DNA from: Neptunomonas japonica DSM 18939 | Lineage (GTDB): Bacteria > Pseudomonadota > Gammaproteobacteria > Pseudomonadales > Balneatricaceae | DNA: 64,000 bases | Assembly: GCF_000422765.1 (NCBI RefSeq) | Contig: NZ_AUGR01000006.1 | Coordinates: 186,001 to 250,000 of the forward strand | Direction: 5' to 3' | Shown here: positions 24,092 through 33,867 of the stretch, piece by piece | How the letters are laid out: every line of letters starts with the position of its first letter | How positions within the stretch are numbered: the first letter of the stretch is position 1 | Program-made: the position numbers and the translations under genes | Notes under the pieces: generated by a model | What the model was told of the DNA's origin: nothing | Seen by the model: the letters and a program-made list of their open reading frames with translations, nothing else | Database searches by the model: none

Positions 24092-25402
24092 TTATTGCTT
24101 GTTTAAGACATTAGCCATTGCTTGCATTGCTCTGGAAAAATTAAGCGTGTTAAAGCCAGATAAGTTTACTCGTCCGTTGTTAACGATATAGATGCCGTAC
24201 TCTTCACGTAACTGTAGAATTTCCTCTGCCGACAACGGAAATAAGGCAAACATACCTCTGCCATCTATCAGAAAGCGCCAATCTTTATCGGGAACAGACT
24301 CGCTTAGTGTGTTGAATATATTGTGTCGAACGTCGCGTAATCGGGCGCTAATCGTTTCTAGTTCGGTTTCCCAGAGTTTTCGTAACTCATTATTATTGAG
24401 TATTTTTCTAACAAGACTTGCTCCATGCGCTGGTGGCGTAAAGTAGTGTTGGGTTGCTAGTTGCATCCATTGCTTTGACACCATTGAGCATCGCTCAGCA
24501 TCAGCTGTGATAGCCATCACCATTCCTGTGCGGTCACGATACAGGCCAAAATTCTTAGAGCAGGTATAGCAGAGCAATAACTCGGGTAGTTCAGAAGCCA
24601 TAATCTGCAGACCTTGGCGATCGGCCTCTAGGCTGTTTCCTAGTCCGTGGTAAGCCATATCAATGATGGGTAATAGTTCTTTTTGTGCGCAAAATTGAGC
24701 CAGCCTGTGCCATTCATCGTTGCTTAAATCGAGCCCTGTAGGGTTATGGCAGCTCGCTTGTAACAGAATGGCGTCGCCTGCTTTTGCTGAATTAAGGCTG
24801 TCCAGCAGCGCTTCGAAGCCCAATGGGCCTTTTGCAGGGTCGTAATAGCTGTATCTTTGCTGCGCTAGCCCTGCAGCATTGGCGATAGGAAGGTGTACTT
24901 GCCAGGTCGTATCGCTGAGCCATAGTGATCTATCGGCGTTATTTTCTGACAACAGCTCAAACGCTAAACGTAATGCGCCAACCCCTCCGGGAGTCTGCGC
25001 ATAGGCTAGTCTGTCTGTTAATACTTCAACAAGATCTTCGCCTAGCGCTAAACTAGCAATAGCTTGACAGAAGGGAAGGTCACCAAGGGGGCCAATATAG
25101 GTCTTATCTTCTTCGGTATCGACACGCCATTGTTCTGCATGTTTAACGGCTGAAAAAACCGGTGATTGGTTGATGTGATCTCGATAGACGCCTATGCCTA
25201 GATCAATTTTATTACTGCGGCTGTCTTGTCGAAACTGCTGTAACAGCTCAAATATGGGGTCTTCTTTGATGTGCGTTGTGATTGAACCAAGTTGTAGTTT
25301 TTGTTGGGTTTTCGGCACTAAAGCGCGGCTGTTCATGGTTTGATTTACGATGTCTGGGCGATTGTCGAGAGCACCCTTTAGCGGTTTTAAATTCATATAC
25401 AT
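24092..25402 (-). CDS. aromatic/aspartate aminotransferase (class I, PLP)
   Basis: Transfers the amino group of tyrosine, phenylalanine or aspartate to a keto acid and supplies the hydroxyphenylpyruvate used by the HPPD genes on either side. The 436-residue protein shows GIGVYRDHINQSP, QTPGGVGALRLAF, ASCHNPTGLDLS, PIIDMAYHGLG and the PLP-lysine motif CSKNFGLYRDRTG, all typical of the AspC/TyrB family. About 40 extra residues precede the usual start; an ATG at 25396 or the methionine near residue 23 could be the true start. Substrate choice cannot be told from sequence, but the neighbourhood favours tyrosine. Confidence 0.88.
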   Translation of the reverse strand: MYMNLKPLKGALDNRPDIVNQTMNSRALVPKTQQKLQLGSITTHIKEDPIFELLQQFRQDSRSNKIDLGIGVYRDHINQSPVFSAVKHAEQWRVDTEEDKTYIGPLGDLPFCQAIASLALGEDLVEVLTDRLAYAQTPGGVGALRLAFELLSENNADRSLWLSDTTWQVHLPIANAAGLAQQRYSYYDPAKGPLGFEALLDSLNSAKAGDAILLQASCHNPTGLDLSNDEWHRLAQFCAQKELLPIIDMAYHGLGNSLEADRQGLQIMASELPELLLCYTCSKNFGLYRDRTGMVMAITADAERCSMVSKQWMQLATQHYFTPPAHGASLVRKILNNNELRKLWETELETISARLRDVRHNIFNTLSESVPDKDWRFLIDGRGMFALFPLSAEEILQLREEYGIYIVNNGRVNLSGFNTLNFSRAMQAMANVLNKQ

Positions 25403-25548
25403 TATCTTTTAATTAGTTTGCTGGAGAGGCTTAGGCTTAATACAGCCCGCTGTGTCTGTTATCGCATTAGTGAATATGGCATTGGGATAGTAAGTAGAGG
25501 TGGTAAACGATCTGTAGTGACCGTTTACCGAGAGTTATAGAGCTATAT

Positions 25549-26961
25549 TTATAGGTTAATTACGCCCAAGGCATTGAGGAATACAATCACGATACCGATC
25601 GGAGTGAGGTAGCGCATAGCAAACTGCCACGTTTTGAACAGTAAGCCCGCGCCCATGCCTAACTCTTCTTCTGCGACCTTTGATTTGATAACCCATGCGG
25701 CAAATATTGCGATACACAGACCGCCTAGTGGCATCATCAGATTTGCAGTTAGGAAGTCGATCAGATCAAAAAACGTCTTACCAAATAGCTTTTTATTTTC
25801 CCAGACGTTAAAGGAGAGCACAGTACCAATACCTAGCAACCATAAACTAAGACCTGACGTGATACAGGCTTTTAGGCGAGAGAACTGGCGCTTCTCGGTT
25901 AACCAAGAGACCGCAGGTTCTATTAGCGAAATAGCCGATGTGATAGCGGCTATCGACAACATGATAAAGAATAGAGAACCAAACAGTGTTCCAAATGGCA
26001 TCTGGCCGAAAGCGATAGGCAGGGTGACAAAGATCAGCCCCGGCCCTGCGCCAGGCTCAAGCCCGTAGGCAAACACGATAGGGAAAATAGCCATACCTGC
26101 TAGTAACGCTACTGCAGTATCAACAAAGCCGACCGCCATTGAAGTTTTAACAATGGATGTATTTTTAGGAAGGTATGAGCCATATGTCATAATAGCGCCG
26201 GATGCTAAGCTCAGCGTGAAGAAGGCATGCCCCAGAGCAACCAATACGCTTTCTGTAGAGAGCTTGCTGAAATCAGGCGCAAAAAGGAATTTAACACCTT
26301 CAATAAAGTGGCCGGTACTCATCGCGTAGCCAACCATTATCAGGATCAGTACAAGCAAGCCTGGCATCAAAAAGTTAACTGCTTTTTCTAAACCTGCATT
26401 AACGCCTCGACCAACAATATACATAGTGACAATAACAACCAGAGTACTCCAGGATAAGAGTCGGATAGGGTCGGCCAGCATGCCGCCAAACATAGCACCG
26501 GCTTGGTCGGGGGTGATATCGACAAAGGCACCGCTGCTTGCGGTAAATATGTACGAAACAGCCCAGCCAGCGATGACGGTATAGAAGCTGAGGATCAGGA
26601 AGCCACAAATAACGCCCATCCATCCCACGCTTTTCCAAATAGGGTTCGCTTTGGCTTCTCGTGCCAAGGTTTCCATCGCCTCTGCGGGGTTCTTTTGCGC
26701 ACGACGGCCGATCATTATTTCGGCCATCATCACTGGGATACCAATCAGTAAAATACAGGCTAAGTAAACTAATACGAAAGCGCCACCGCCGTTCTCACCG
26801 GTAATATAGGGGAATTTCCAGATGTTACCAAGACCAACAGCGGAGCCCGCTGCTGCTAAGATGAAAGCCATACGGCTTGACCACTGAAGGCGTTTTTTTC
26901 CAGTTGCGACAGCGCTGCTGTCATCTGCTGGTGCTGAGATTGCACCGGTTAGGTCAGACAT
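25549..26961 (-). CDS. sodium-dependent amino acid symporter, NSS (SNF) family
   Basis: Inner-membrane importer coupling Na+ entry to uptake of an amino acid, here probably tyrosine or another aromatic one. About 470 residues with 11-12 membrane helices. The family core in helix 1 is AAAGSAVGLGNIWKFPYITG with the unwound glycine stretch. Further motifs are NGGGAFVLVYLACILLIGIP and SGAIMTYGSYLPKN. The frame opens at 27054, but the methionine at 26961 (MSDLTGAI) has an AAGGAA ribosome site, so it is preferred. It sits between aminotransferase and HPPD genes on the same strand. Confidence 0.9.
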   Translation of the reverse strand: MSDLTGAISAPADDSSAVATGKKRLQWSSRMAFILAAAGSAVGLGNIWKFPYITGENGGGAFVLVYLACILLIGIPVMMAEIMIGRRAQKNPAEAMETLAREAKANPIWKSVGWMGVICGFLILSFYTVIAGWAVSYIFTASSGAFVDITPDQAGAMFGGMLADPIRLLSWSTLVVIVTMYIVGRGVNAGLEKAVNFLMPGLLVLILIMVGYAMSTGHFIEGVKFLFAPDFSKLSTESVLVALGHAFFTLSLASGAIMTYGSYLPKNTSIVKTSMAVGFVDTAVALLAGMAIFPIVFAYGLEPGAGPGLIFVTLPIAFGQMPFGTLFGSLFFIMLSIAAITSAISLIEPAVSWLTEKRQFSRLKACITSGLSLWLLGIGTVLSFNVWENKKLFGKTFFDLIDFLTANLMMPLGGLCIAIFAAWVIKSKVAEEELGMGAGLLFKTWQFAMRYLTPIGIVIVFLNALGVINL

Positions 26962-27086
26962 AGGTATTCCTTGTTTATTATTTTTTTGTATTTGTAAGTT
27001 TTCAGGTACAGCAACCCCGTTCCCTCTGCATAGAAAAGGGAGTGGGGTTTTCATCTACTCATGTTTTTTGTGTTGGGTTGTGCTGT

Positions 27087-28127
27087 CTAGATAACGCCGC
27101 GACGTTCTTGATCGCGCTCAATTGAGTCGAATAACGCCTGGAAGTTACCTTCACCAAAGCCATTATTGTTTTTGCGTTGGATTAGCTCGATAAAGATCGG
27201 GCCGAATAGATTTTTGGTAAAGATCTGAAGCAGATAGCCTGAATCATCGCCATCCAGAAGCACTTGGTGGTGCTTAACGCGGGCAGGGTCTTCAGATACG
27301 CCGGGTACTCGATTGAACACTTCTTCGTAGTAATCGTCGCTAATATCTAGGGTGTCGATTACATCATGGTCTAGCTTGTCCAATGATGTTAGCAGGTCGT
27401 TAGAGCGAAAAGCGATATGCTGTACGCCTGGGCCGTTATACATAGTTAGATATTCGTCGATTTGGTTATTGTTATCGTCTTTTCCTTCATTGATTGGAAT
27501 GCAGAAGCTGCCATCGGGTGACTGCAGCGCATAAGAGATCAATGCGGTTTTCTCACCTTTAATATCGAAGTAGCGTACTTCGGTAAAACCAAACACATTC
27601 TTATAAAAGTCAGCCCATTTATGCATGGTGCCCTTATAGACGTTGTTGGTTAGGTGGTCGATATTCATAAAACCTTTATCTTCAACAATGACGGGCTGAT
27701 CGAGATGGTTAAAGTCAGTTTCATAGATAGTGCCTTTTGCACCGAACTTATCAATAAAATAGATCAGGCTGTCGCCAATGCCATAAATTGCCGGGTAAGG
27801 CAGGTCTTTATTGTCGTCATCTGCGGCTTTAGCGCCACGTTCAATCGCTGTTTTATAAGCATAGTCAGCATCTTCTACCCGCCAGCCCATAGAGCAGATG
27901 GCAGGGCCATGGCTCTTAGCAAATCCGGCTGAGAATCCGGCTTTTTCATTATTGAGTAAAAAGTGGATATCGTTCTGGTTGTAGTAAGTGATGTCTTTGG
28001 TGCTGTGCTGCTTTAACTTGGAAAAACCAAATGCGACAAAGACATCGTGCATGAACCTAGAATCGGTGCTGGCAAATTCGGTAAATTCTATGCCTTGTAG
28101 TCTCAGAGGATTGCTTTGAACGGTCAT
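27087..28127 (-). CDS. hpd: 4-hydroxyphenylpyruvate dioxygenase, intact paralogue
   Basis: Non-haem Fe(II) enzyme that makes homogentisate. The 346-residue protein has both VOC halves and all iron ligands: His in NIDHLTNNVYKG, His in VQHIAFRSND and Glu in IFIELIQRKNNNGFGEGNF. It differs clearly from the frameshifted copy at 22837-23917 (the N-terminal half in particular), so it is an old paralogue and not a recent duplicate. It is the first gene of the leftward tyrosine set. If the other copy is truly broken, this one carries the activity. Confidence 0.92.
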   Translation of the reverse strand: MTVQSNPLRLQGIEFTEFASTDSRFMHDVFVAFGFSKLKQHSTKDITYYNQNDIHFLLNNEKAGFSAGFAKSHGPAICSMGWRVEDADYAYKTAIERGAKAADDDNKDLPYPAIYGIGDSLIYFIDKFGAKGTIYETDFNHLDQPVIVEDKGFMNIDHLTNNVYKGTMHKWADFYKNVFGFTEVRYFDIKGEKTALISYALQSPDGSFCIPINEGKDDNNNQIDEYLTMYNGPGVQHIAFRSNDLLTSLDKLDHDVIDTLDISDDYYEEVFNRVPGVSEDPARVKHHQVLLDGDDSGYLLQIFTKNLFGPIFIELIQRKNNNGFGEGNFQALFDSIERDQERRGVI

Positions 28128-28407
28128 TTGTTTATTCCTTTCTTATTCTGTTGTTAGTGAGTAATAGACTATGGCTTCGATGCTTCATGAATCTTAGAAG
28201 TCATCTGAGGCTGTTCGACCTATAAACTTGATTTAAGTCATTTTCGTTTGAATGATGATAAAAAAAAAGAATAATATTTCGCTAAAGATGATCAAATAAT
28301 TTGATGTTGTTGGGCGAAGGTTTACCTGATGAGATAGCTAAGGGTTGCTTTAGGGTTTAGCAGGTGCTTAGTTTGCTGCTAGTTGGCTTTTACAGGGTGT
28401 AGCGTTT

Positions 28408-29301
28408 CTAGCGGGAAAGCGCTTCGAATTCTGAAAGCACTTCACTCAAGATTAATTCGCCGGCTTTACCCAGTGGTAGCTCTGCAGAATGGACTAATTT
28501 TGGCGTGAATGCATGGCGGGAGCTTGTGTAATCTACTTCTACCAGTTCGCCACAGGCGAGTTCTGTTTCAATCAGTGACAATGGCATCCAGCCATAACCT
28601 AGGCCCATCAGTAGGCAGGTTTTTTTGCTATCAAAGCCGTGTAAGTAAAACACTTTGTCGCCGCCAAATTGCAGGGAATCTAGCTTGCTAGTAGGAAGTT
28701 CGCTGGTGTCATGAATAGTTAGCTCGACATAGTTAAGTAGCTGGTTAAGGTCTACTTCCTTTTGTTGGGCCAAGCAGTGATCCTTAGAGGTGACTAATAT
28801 CATAGGCACTTCTGGCAACGGGATGGCATTTAGTTTGGGGCTAGGGGTGTAATCCACAACAAGCATCATATTGGCTTCATCCTGATCAAAACGCATCTGG
28901 ACACCTCCTAATGCTTCTACCTTAATTTGGATTTTGGTTGGGATCTCTTTCTCAGCTAACGCCTTCATGGCCCGCATCACAGGCTCCAATGGTAGAGCGC
29001 CATCGATTACAAGTTCAAAAGTGGGTTCCCAACCTTTTGAGTAGTGATCAGCTAGGTTTTCGATCCGTATAGCTTGTTGTAGAAGTTGTCGGCCCTCTTG
29101 CCATAGCGCTCGTCCTTGAGGTGTTAGTTCTGCTCGATAGCTGCTGCGATCGAAGATAGGGACGTCAAATTGCTGTTCTAGCTTTTTTATCTGATAGCTA
29201 ATGGCCGATTGAGCTTTGTGCAATTTAGCGGCCGCTTTGGCAAAACTGCCTTCTTGGATAACGACATCAAGAACACGTAGAGCTTCGATATCAAGACGCA
29301 T
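28408..29301 (-). CDS. LysR-family transcriptional regulator
   Basis: 297 residues. The N-terminal winged helix-turn-helix reads LRVLDVVIQEGSFAKAAAKL, AQSAISYQIKKLEQQF and FDRSSYRAELTPQGRAL. The ligand-binding domain follows. It lies upstream of the tyrosine catabolism genes on the same strand and divergent from an OprD-like porin at 29539. Control of one or both is plausible but unproved. The effector is unknown; an aromatic keto acid is a candidate. Confidence 0.9.
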   Translation of the reverse strand: MRLDIEALRVLDVVIQEGSFAKAAAKLHKAQSAISYQIKKLEQQFDVPIFDRSSYRAELTPQGRALWQEGRQLLQQAIRIENLADHYSKGWEPTFELVIDGALPLEPVMRAMKALAEKEIPTKIQIKVEALGGVQMRFDQDEANMMLVVDYTPSPKLNAIPLPEVPMILVTSKDHCLAQQKEVDLNQLLNYVELTIHDTSELPTSKLDSLQFGGDKVFYLHGFDSKKTCLLMGLGYGWMPLSLIETELACGELVEVDYTSSRHAFTPKLVHSAELPLGKAGELILSEVLSEFEALSR

Positions 29302-29538
29302 AAAACGTTACCTCATGGCTGAATGTTTGATCATGTTGGACTGCAATTTTGCGGCATTACCCTATCAGTTAAATCGATGGAGATGATAGGAAATATATAC
29401 TTTTTATGAATTTTTAAACATATAAACTGATTCGCCTCATGGAGATTTGGTTGTTTAGTGTGTAGGGCACATGGCTTTGCTTAACCATTATCTAGGGCTT
29501 CGTGAGAATGTTTCTGATTAAGTGAATAAAAATAATTA

Positions 29539-30756
29539 ATGGTAAATTTAATGATACTAAAAAAAATAGCACTCGCCACAATTGCATTGAGTTCTGTCAC
29601 TACTGGGCATGTGGTAGCGGCTGAAACTGATAATGAAATGCAGATTAACCTTGGCTTACGTACTTTTTACATGAATCGAGATTTTGATGCGGGCATCCCA
29701 GATACGATCGCTGCGGGGCAGGCATTTCGTGCTGATATATCGTCACCTTTATGGGGAGGTATGATTGGCTTTGATGTATCTGTTGTGCATGTGGCAAAGC
29801 TGGAAGGTGATAAAACCATTAACTCTTCTGATGTTCTGACGCCAGAGGGGCAGGGCTATACCACGCTAGAGCAAGCCTTTGTAAAACTAAAACCCACCGG
29901 AAACAGCAGTATTCGCCTAGGGCGGATGGTTTTGATGACACCGCTATTGAACGATCTGACTTCTCGTATATCGGCACCTAGCACTCAGGCTGTACACGCT
30001 ACTCTAAAACTGGGCGATGGTGAAATTTACGCATTTTATTCGGATAAAGCGTCAAACAATAACAGTGAAAAATTTACTTCTTATTCAGCTAATGGTGGTG
30101 AGTATGAAGTGGCTTCTGTCGGTGGGACTTATAAATTCAACAATGGGTTAGGTGTGCATTTACAATATGCAGTAGCCGACGAATACCAGAAACAAACTTA
30201 TATAAACTTGAATTACCCGACTCAGTTAGGCGGTTATGATCTGTTATTAGACCTGGCACATATGAGCGGTGAAGATGACGGTGTTTTATACGGTAGTGAT
30301 TACAATAGTAATTTGACGGGGCTAACAGCGCGCTTATCCAAAGGTGATTTTGCTTATACTCTGGCCTATCAGAGAGTTGGCGGGGATGATGGTTACGACC
30401 AAAAATGGGGCGGGCAAGATAATACTCAATTCTTTACTTGGGGTGCGGTGCAGCTGTTGGATTTCAATGCTAAAGATGAGCAGTCTCTACAGGCGCGTAT
30501 CGATTATGATGTGCCAAGTATCAAGGGCTTAAGCCTTATGGCGCGACATACTGAATCTTGGGATATTGATCATAGTGGTGGTGATAATGGGAAGCGTCAT
30601 GAAACTAACTTTGATGCGAAGTACACGCTACAAAGTGGTGCTGCTAAAGGGTTGAATTTACGCTTGCGTGTTGCTCATGCCGATGGCGATGATGCAGTTG
30701 TTCCGCGCATCAATGATATTCGTTTCATCGTGAATTATCGTACTGACGTGCTATAG
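29539..30756 (+). CDS. outer membrane porin, OprD family
   Basis: A substrate-specific channel for small carboxylates or amino acids. 405 residues with signal peptide (ILKKIALATIALSSVTTGHVVA, cleaved before AETDNE near residue 26). The beta-barrel pattern includes LGRMVLMTPLLNDLTSRISAPSTQAV, a typical OprD stretch (residues about 132-157), YDLLLDLAHMSGEDDGVLYG and a final strand ending in Leu. A second in-frame ATG at 29551 may be the start; neither has a strong ribosome site. The gene is divergent from the LysR gene and may import aromatic acids for the neighbouring pathway; this is inference. Confidence 0.85.
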   Translation: MVNLMILKKIALATIALSSVTTGHVVAAETDNEMQINLGLRTFYMNRDFDAGIPDTIAAGQAFRADISSPLWGGMIGFDVSVVHVAKLEGDKTINSSDVLTPEGQGYTTLEQAFVKLKPTGNSSIRLGRMVLMTPLLNDLTSRISAPSTQAVHATLKLGDGEIYAFYSDKASNNNSEKFTSYSANGGEYEVASVGGTYKFNNGLGVHLQYAVADEYQKQTYINLNYPTQLGGYDLLLDLAHMSGEDDGVLYGSDYNSNLTGLTARLSKGDFAYTLAYQRVGGDDGYDQKWGGQDNTQFFTWGAVQLLDFNAKDEQSLQARIDYDVPSIKGLSLMARHTESWDIDHSGGDNGKRHETNFDAKYTLQSGAAKGLNLRLRVAHADGDDAVVPRINDIRFIVNYRTDVL

Positions 30757-30844
30757 AAAACAGAGTTTGTTGCAGAAGGTATTGTTGCGAATCCCCTTCA
30801 GCAGTTAATGCCTATCTGTAATGTGTCTTATGTTCTCCAGGCTT

Positions 30845-30872
30845 GGTGGGGGTTGTGCCTCCACCTTTTTTT
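30845..30872 (+). terminator. rho-independent terminator after the porin gene
   Basis: GGTGGGGG-TTGTG-CCTCCACC hairpin with one mismatch, followed by seven T residues, 90 bases after the porin stop. Confidence 0.8.
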
Positions 30873-30934
30873 AACTACTTACTATTAGTAGTGTCACTTC
30901 ATGATGAGGTGATACGTACAAATATCTTGCTGTA

Positions 30935-31576
30935 TTAGCGATTACGAGGTTTTCGTGATTTAGCTGTCGAGGAACGATTTTGTGTCGTATGCGCATTTTT
31001 TGAAGGTGTTTTCTGGCTTTTAGACATAGGCGCTATATTAACTGTCTCTTCTCTAAACTCTCCGGGTTGAAGCATTTCTAAACACCAGTTACCAATGGCA
31101 TATCGGATTAGGCGTAATGTAGGAAAGCCAACGGCCGCTGTCATGCGTCTGACTTGACGATTTTTTCCTTCGGTTATTTTTAATTCTATCCAGCTAGTCG
31201 GTATCTCTTTGCGGTCGCGGATGGGTGGGGTTCTTTGCCATACATTGGGTTCTGGTATTAGCTTGGCTTTTGCTGGTCGTGTTTTTCCGTCTTTGAGCTC
31301 TACACCATTGCGCAGTTGCTCTAAGGCGCTATCAGTAACATCGCCTTCTACTTGTGCCCAATACGTCTTTTCCATCTTGAATTTAGGGTGTGCAAGCGTG
31401 TGTTGTAGTGCCCCGTCATTCGTCAGAATAAGCAATCCTTCTGAGTCGTAATCAAGCCTGCCTGCTGCGTAAAACCCCGGTTTTTTGATGAAGTCAGCCA
31501 GTGTTTTTCGGCCGTCTTGATCAGTGAACTGAGTGAGTACTTGAAAGGGCTTGTTGGTAATCAAGATATTAGACAT
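30935..31576 (-). CDS. rluE: 23S rRNA pseudouridine synthase, RluE type
   Basis: RsuA-family enzyme that isomerises a uridine (U2457 in E. coli) of 23S rRNA. The catalytic Asp lies in [19 protein letters not shown], and the family [12 protein letters not shown] and [22 protein letters not shown] motifs are present. The C-terminus is a basic, low-complexity tail (about 25 residues). The frame runs to 31654, but the methionine at 31576 ([11 protein letters not shown]) has an AGGAT ribosome site and fits the family start. It is divergent from icd, as in E. coli. Confidence 0.9.
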   Translation of the reverse strand: MSNILITNKPFQVLTQFTDQDGRKTLADFIKKPGFYAAGRLDYDSEGLLILTNDGALQHTLAHPKFKMEKTYWAQVEGDVTDSALEQLRNGVELKDGKTRPAKAKLIPEPNVWQRTPPIRDRKEIPTSWIELKITEGKNRQVRRMTAAVGFPTLRLIRYAIGNWCLEMLQPGEFREETVNIAPMSKSQKTPSKNAHTTQNRSSTAKSRKPRNR

Positions 31577-31698
31577 AGATCCTGTTTCTGTAGTATGAGT
31601 AAAGTAGGGCGGCGTAATAGTTCGGATTATTTTGTTAATTATGCCTGCTGACACATATTTCTACGAATCTATTTAATAGCTATTAATGGAGTAGAGCG

Positions 31699-32955
31699 AT
31701 GACATACAGCAATATTCAAATACCGGCTCAAGGTGAGAAGATTACCGTTAACGCAGACTATTCACTGAATGTGCCTCTTAATCCTATCATTCCCTATATT
31801 ACTGGTGACGGAATAGGTGTGGATGTTACGCCGCCTATGATGAATGTAGTTAATGCCGCTATCGAAAAAGCCTATGGAGGAAAACGCAAGATCTCTTGGA
31901 TGGAAGTTTATGCAGGTGAAAAAGCAACTCAGTTATATGACCAAGATACATGGATGCCTGAAGAGACGCTGGCCGCATTTAAAGAGTTTGTTGTTGGCAT
32001 TAAAGGGCCTTTGACTACACCGGTGGGCGGTGGTATTCGTTCTTTAAATGTGGCTTTGCGACAAGAATTAGATCTGTACGTTTGTCAGCGCCCTGTAATG
32101 TGGTTTAAAGGCGTGCCGAGTCCTGTTGTGCAGCCTGAAGATGTTGATATGGTTATTTTTAGGGAAAACTCTGAAGATATCTATGCAGGAATTGAGTGGA
32201 AAGCAGGGTCTGCAGAAGCAAAAAAGGTGATCCAGTTTCTAACACAGGAAATGGGCGTCACACAAATTCGCTTTGAAGATAACTGTGGTATAGGTGTTAA
32301 GCCTGTATCCAAGGAAGGTACGCAGCGCTTAGTGCGGAAAGCGTTACAGTATTGTATTGATAATAATCGTGAGTCGTTAACGCTGGTGCACAAAGGTAAC
32401 ATCATGAAGTTTACCGAAGGTGCCTTTAAAGAGTGGGGTTATGAGCTGGCGGTTCAAGAGTTTGGCGCTGAATTATTAAATGGTGGGCCATGGATGGTCT
32501 TTAAGCATCCAAAAACGGGTAAGGATATAGTAGTAAAAGATGTTATTGCAGATGCCATGCTGCAGCAAATATTACTGCGCCCGGCAGAGTACGATGTTAT
32601 AGCAACATTAAACCTTAATGGGGATTACTTGTCTGATGCATTAGCAGCAGAAGTGGGGGGGATTGGTATTGCGCCAGGAGCAAATTTGTCAGACAGCATT
32701 GCTATTTTTGAAGCAACGCATGGAACGGCACCAAAATATGCAGGGCAAGATAAGGTAAACCCTGGGTCTTTAATTTTGTCCGCAGAGATGATGCTGCGGC
32801 ATATGGGTTGGACTGAAGCGGCAGATTTAATACTTAAAGGTGTCAATGCTGCTATTGGTGAGAAAACAGTGACTTATGATTTTGAGCGTTTAATGGACGG
32901 CGCAACTTTACTGACATCTTCTGAGTTTGGTGAAGCTATTATTCAAGGCATGTGA
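31699..32955 (+). CDS. icd: NADP-dependent isocitrate dehydrogenase
   Basis: TCA-cycle enzyme converting isocitrate to 2-oxoglutarate. 418 residues, the normal homodimer size. Motifs: [18 protein letters not shown] with the substrate/phosphorylation Ser region, [40 protein letters not shown] and [17 protein letters not shown] ribosome site precedes the ATG. Divergent from rluE and convergent with cspD. Confidence 0.97.
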   Translation: MTYSNIQIPAQGEKITVNADYSLNVPLNPIIPYITGDGIGVDVTPPMMNVVNAAIEKAYGGKRKISWMEVYAGEKATQLYDQDTWMPEETLAAFKEFVVGIKGPLTTPVGGGIRSLNVALRQELDLYVCQRPVMWFKGVPSPVVQPEDVDMVIFRENSEDIYAGIEWKAGSAEAKKVIQFLTQEMGVTQIRFEDNCGIGVKPVSKEGTQRLVRKALQYCIDNNRESLTLVHKGNIMKFTEGAFKEWGYELAVQEFGAELLNGGPWMVFKHPKTGKDIVVKDVIADAMLQQILLRPAEYDVIATLNLNGDYLSDALAAEVGGIGIAPGANLSDSIAIFEATHGTAPKYAGQDKVNPGSLILSAEMMLRHMGWTEAADLILKGVNAAIGEKTVTYDFERLMDGATLLTSSEFGEAIIQGM

Positions 32956-32977
32956 AGAAGGAATAGAAAGCTGATGA

Positions 32978-33007
32978 CAAAAACCAGCTAGGTTTAGCTG
33001 GTTTTTG
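32978..33007. terminator. bidirectional terminator between icd and cspD
   Basis: A 13-bp perfect stem, CAAAAACCAGCTA / TAGCTGGTTTTTG, with GGTT loop. It has T-runs on both strands and lies between convergent genes. Confidence 0.9.
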
Positions 33008-33017
33008 TAGCGTCAAT

Positions 33018-33260
33018 TTACACTTGTGCCTCTACTTCTACCGGTTGTTGCTGCGGCAATGGAGTTATATTGACGGCATGAAGGCCTTTGGGGCCTGGAG
33101 TTGTTTCAAAGCTGACGGGTTGCCCTGCTTTTAGGCTTTTGTACCCTTCGACTTGAATGGCTGAATAATGGGCAAATAGGTCTTCGTTTTGGTTTTCATC
33201 TGCGATGATAAATCCGAAGCCTTTGGCATTATTGAACCACTTTACTTTCCCTGTCTGCAT
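33018..33260 (-). CDS. cspD: cold-shock domain protein CspD
   Basis: Single-stranded nucleic acid binding protein of 80 residues. GKVKWFNNAKGFGFI is RNP-1 and DLFAHYSAIQ is RNP-2. The C-terminus is a Pro/Gln/Val-rich tail. The start at 33260 (MQTGKV) has a GGAG site eight bases upstream; the frame extends four codons further. Its place opposite clpS-clpA is the classical order seen for cspD, where it acts in stationary-phase replication control. Confidence 0.93.
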   Translation of the reverse strand: MQTGKVKWFNNAKGFGFIIADENQNEDLFAHYSAIQVEGYKSLKAGQPVSFETTPGPKGLHAVNITPLPQQQPVEVEAQV

Positions 33261-33485
33261 TTCAAACTCCAATTTTGGCTAATTTACAGGTCTACTAGCA
33301 GAGAGTATGCCTGAACTGCAAAGCTCACACCTGCTACAATGGTTCTATTGTAAGAGGCGTGACTCATGAATGCAGGGACTTCTGGTAGTAGGTTTACCAC
33401 ACCTGTTTAAATCGAGTATAACATTGTGGTTCGATGACGCTAATTGTTCTTAAGTTTATCTATCATTTTTTATTAGAGATTGTTC

Positions 33486-33854
33486 ATGAAGGCCGAAAGA
33501 TATAAAAATGTGATTCGTGGTGCATCAGAGGGAGAGCAAGGAGATGAGCCTTTTTCAGATGACGGAAGTTTGGCAACGCAAGAGGCAAAGCCTAAGCTAA
33601 AAAAGCCACCTATGTATCGTGTGCTATTGTTAAATGACGATTACACCCCCATGGAGTTTGTTGTTGAGGTGTTAATGATTTTTTTCAGTATGACTCAAGA
33701 GCAGGCGACGCAGGTCATGTTGGCTGTTCATAATGAAGGTAAAGGCGTGTGTGGTGCTTTTTCTCGTGATGTTGCTGAAACTAAAGCGGCTCAAGTGAAT
33801 CAATACTCTAAAGATAATAAGCATCCTTTGTTATCTGAAGTAGAAGCTGTTTAG
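33486..33854 (+). CDS. clpS: ATP-dependent Clp protease adaptor ClpS
   Basis: Delivers N-degron substrates to ClpAP. 122 residues: a disordered acidic N-terminus, then [20 protein letters not shown] and the His/Asp-containing binding pocket, then [10 protein letters not shown]. The start is ATG at 33486 (MKAERYK), with a TTG possible two codons earlier. Fourteen bases ahead of clpA. The N-end-rule genes bpt and aat are close by at 36513-37939. Confidence 0.95.
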   Translation: MKAERYKNVIRGASEGEQGDEPFSDDGSLATQEAKPKLKKPPMYRVLLLNDDYTPMEFVVEVLMIFFSMTQEQATQVMLAVHNEGKGVCGAFSRDVAETKAAQVNQYSKDNKHPLLSEVEAV

Positions 33855-33867
33855 CGGAGACGTAGCT

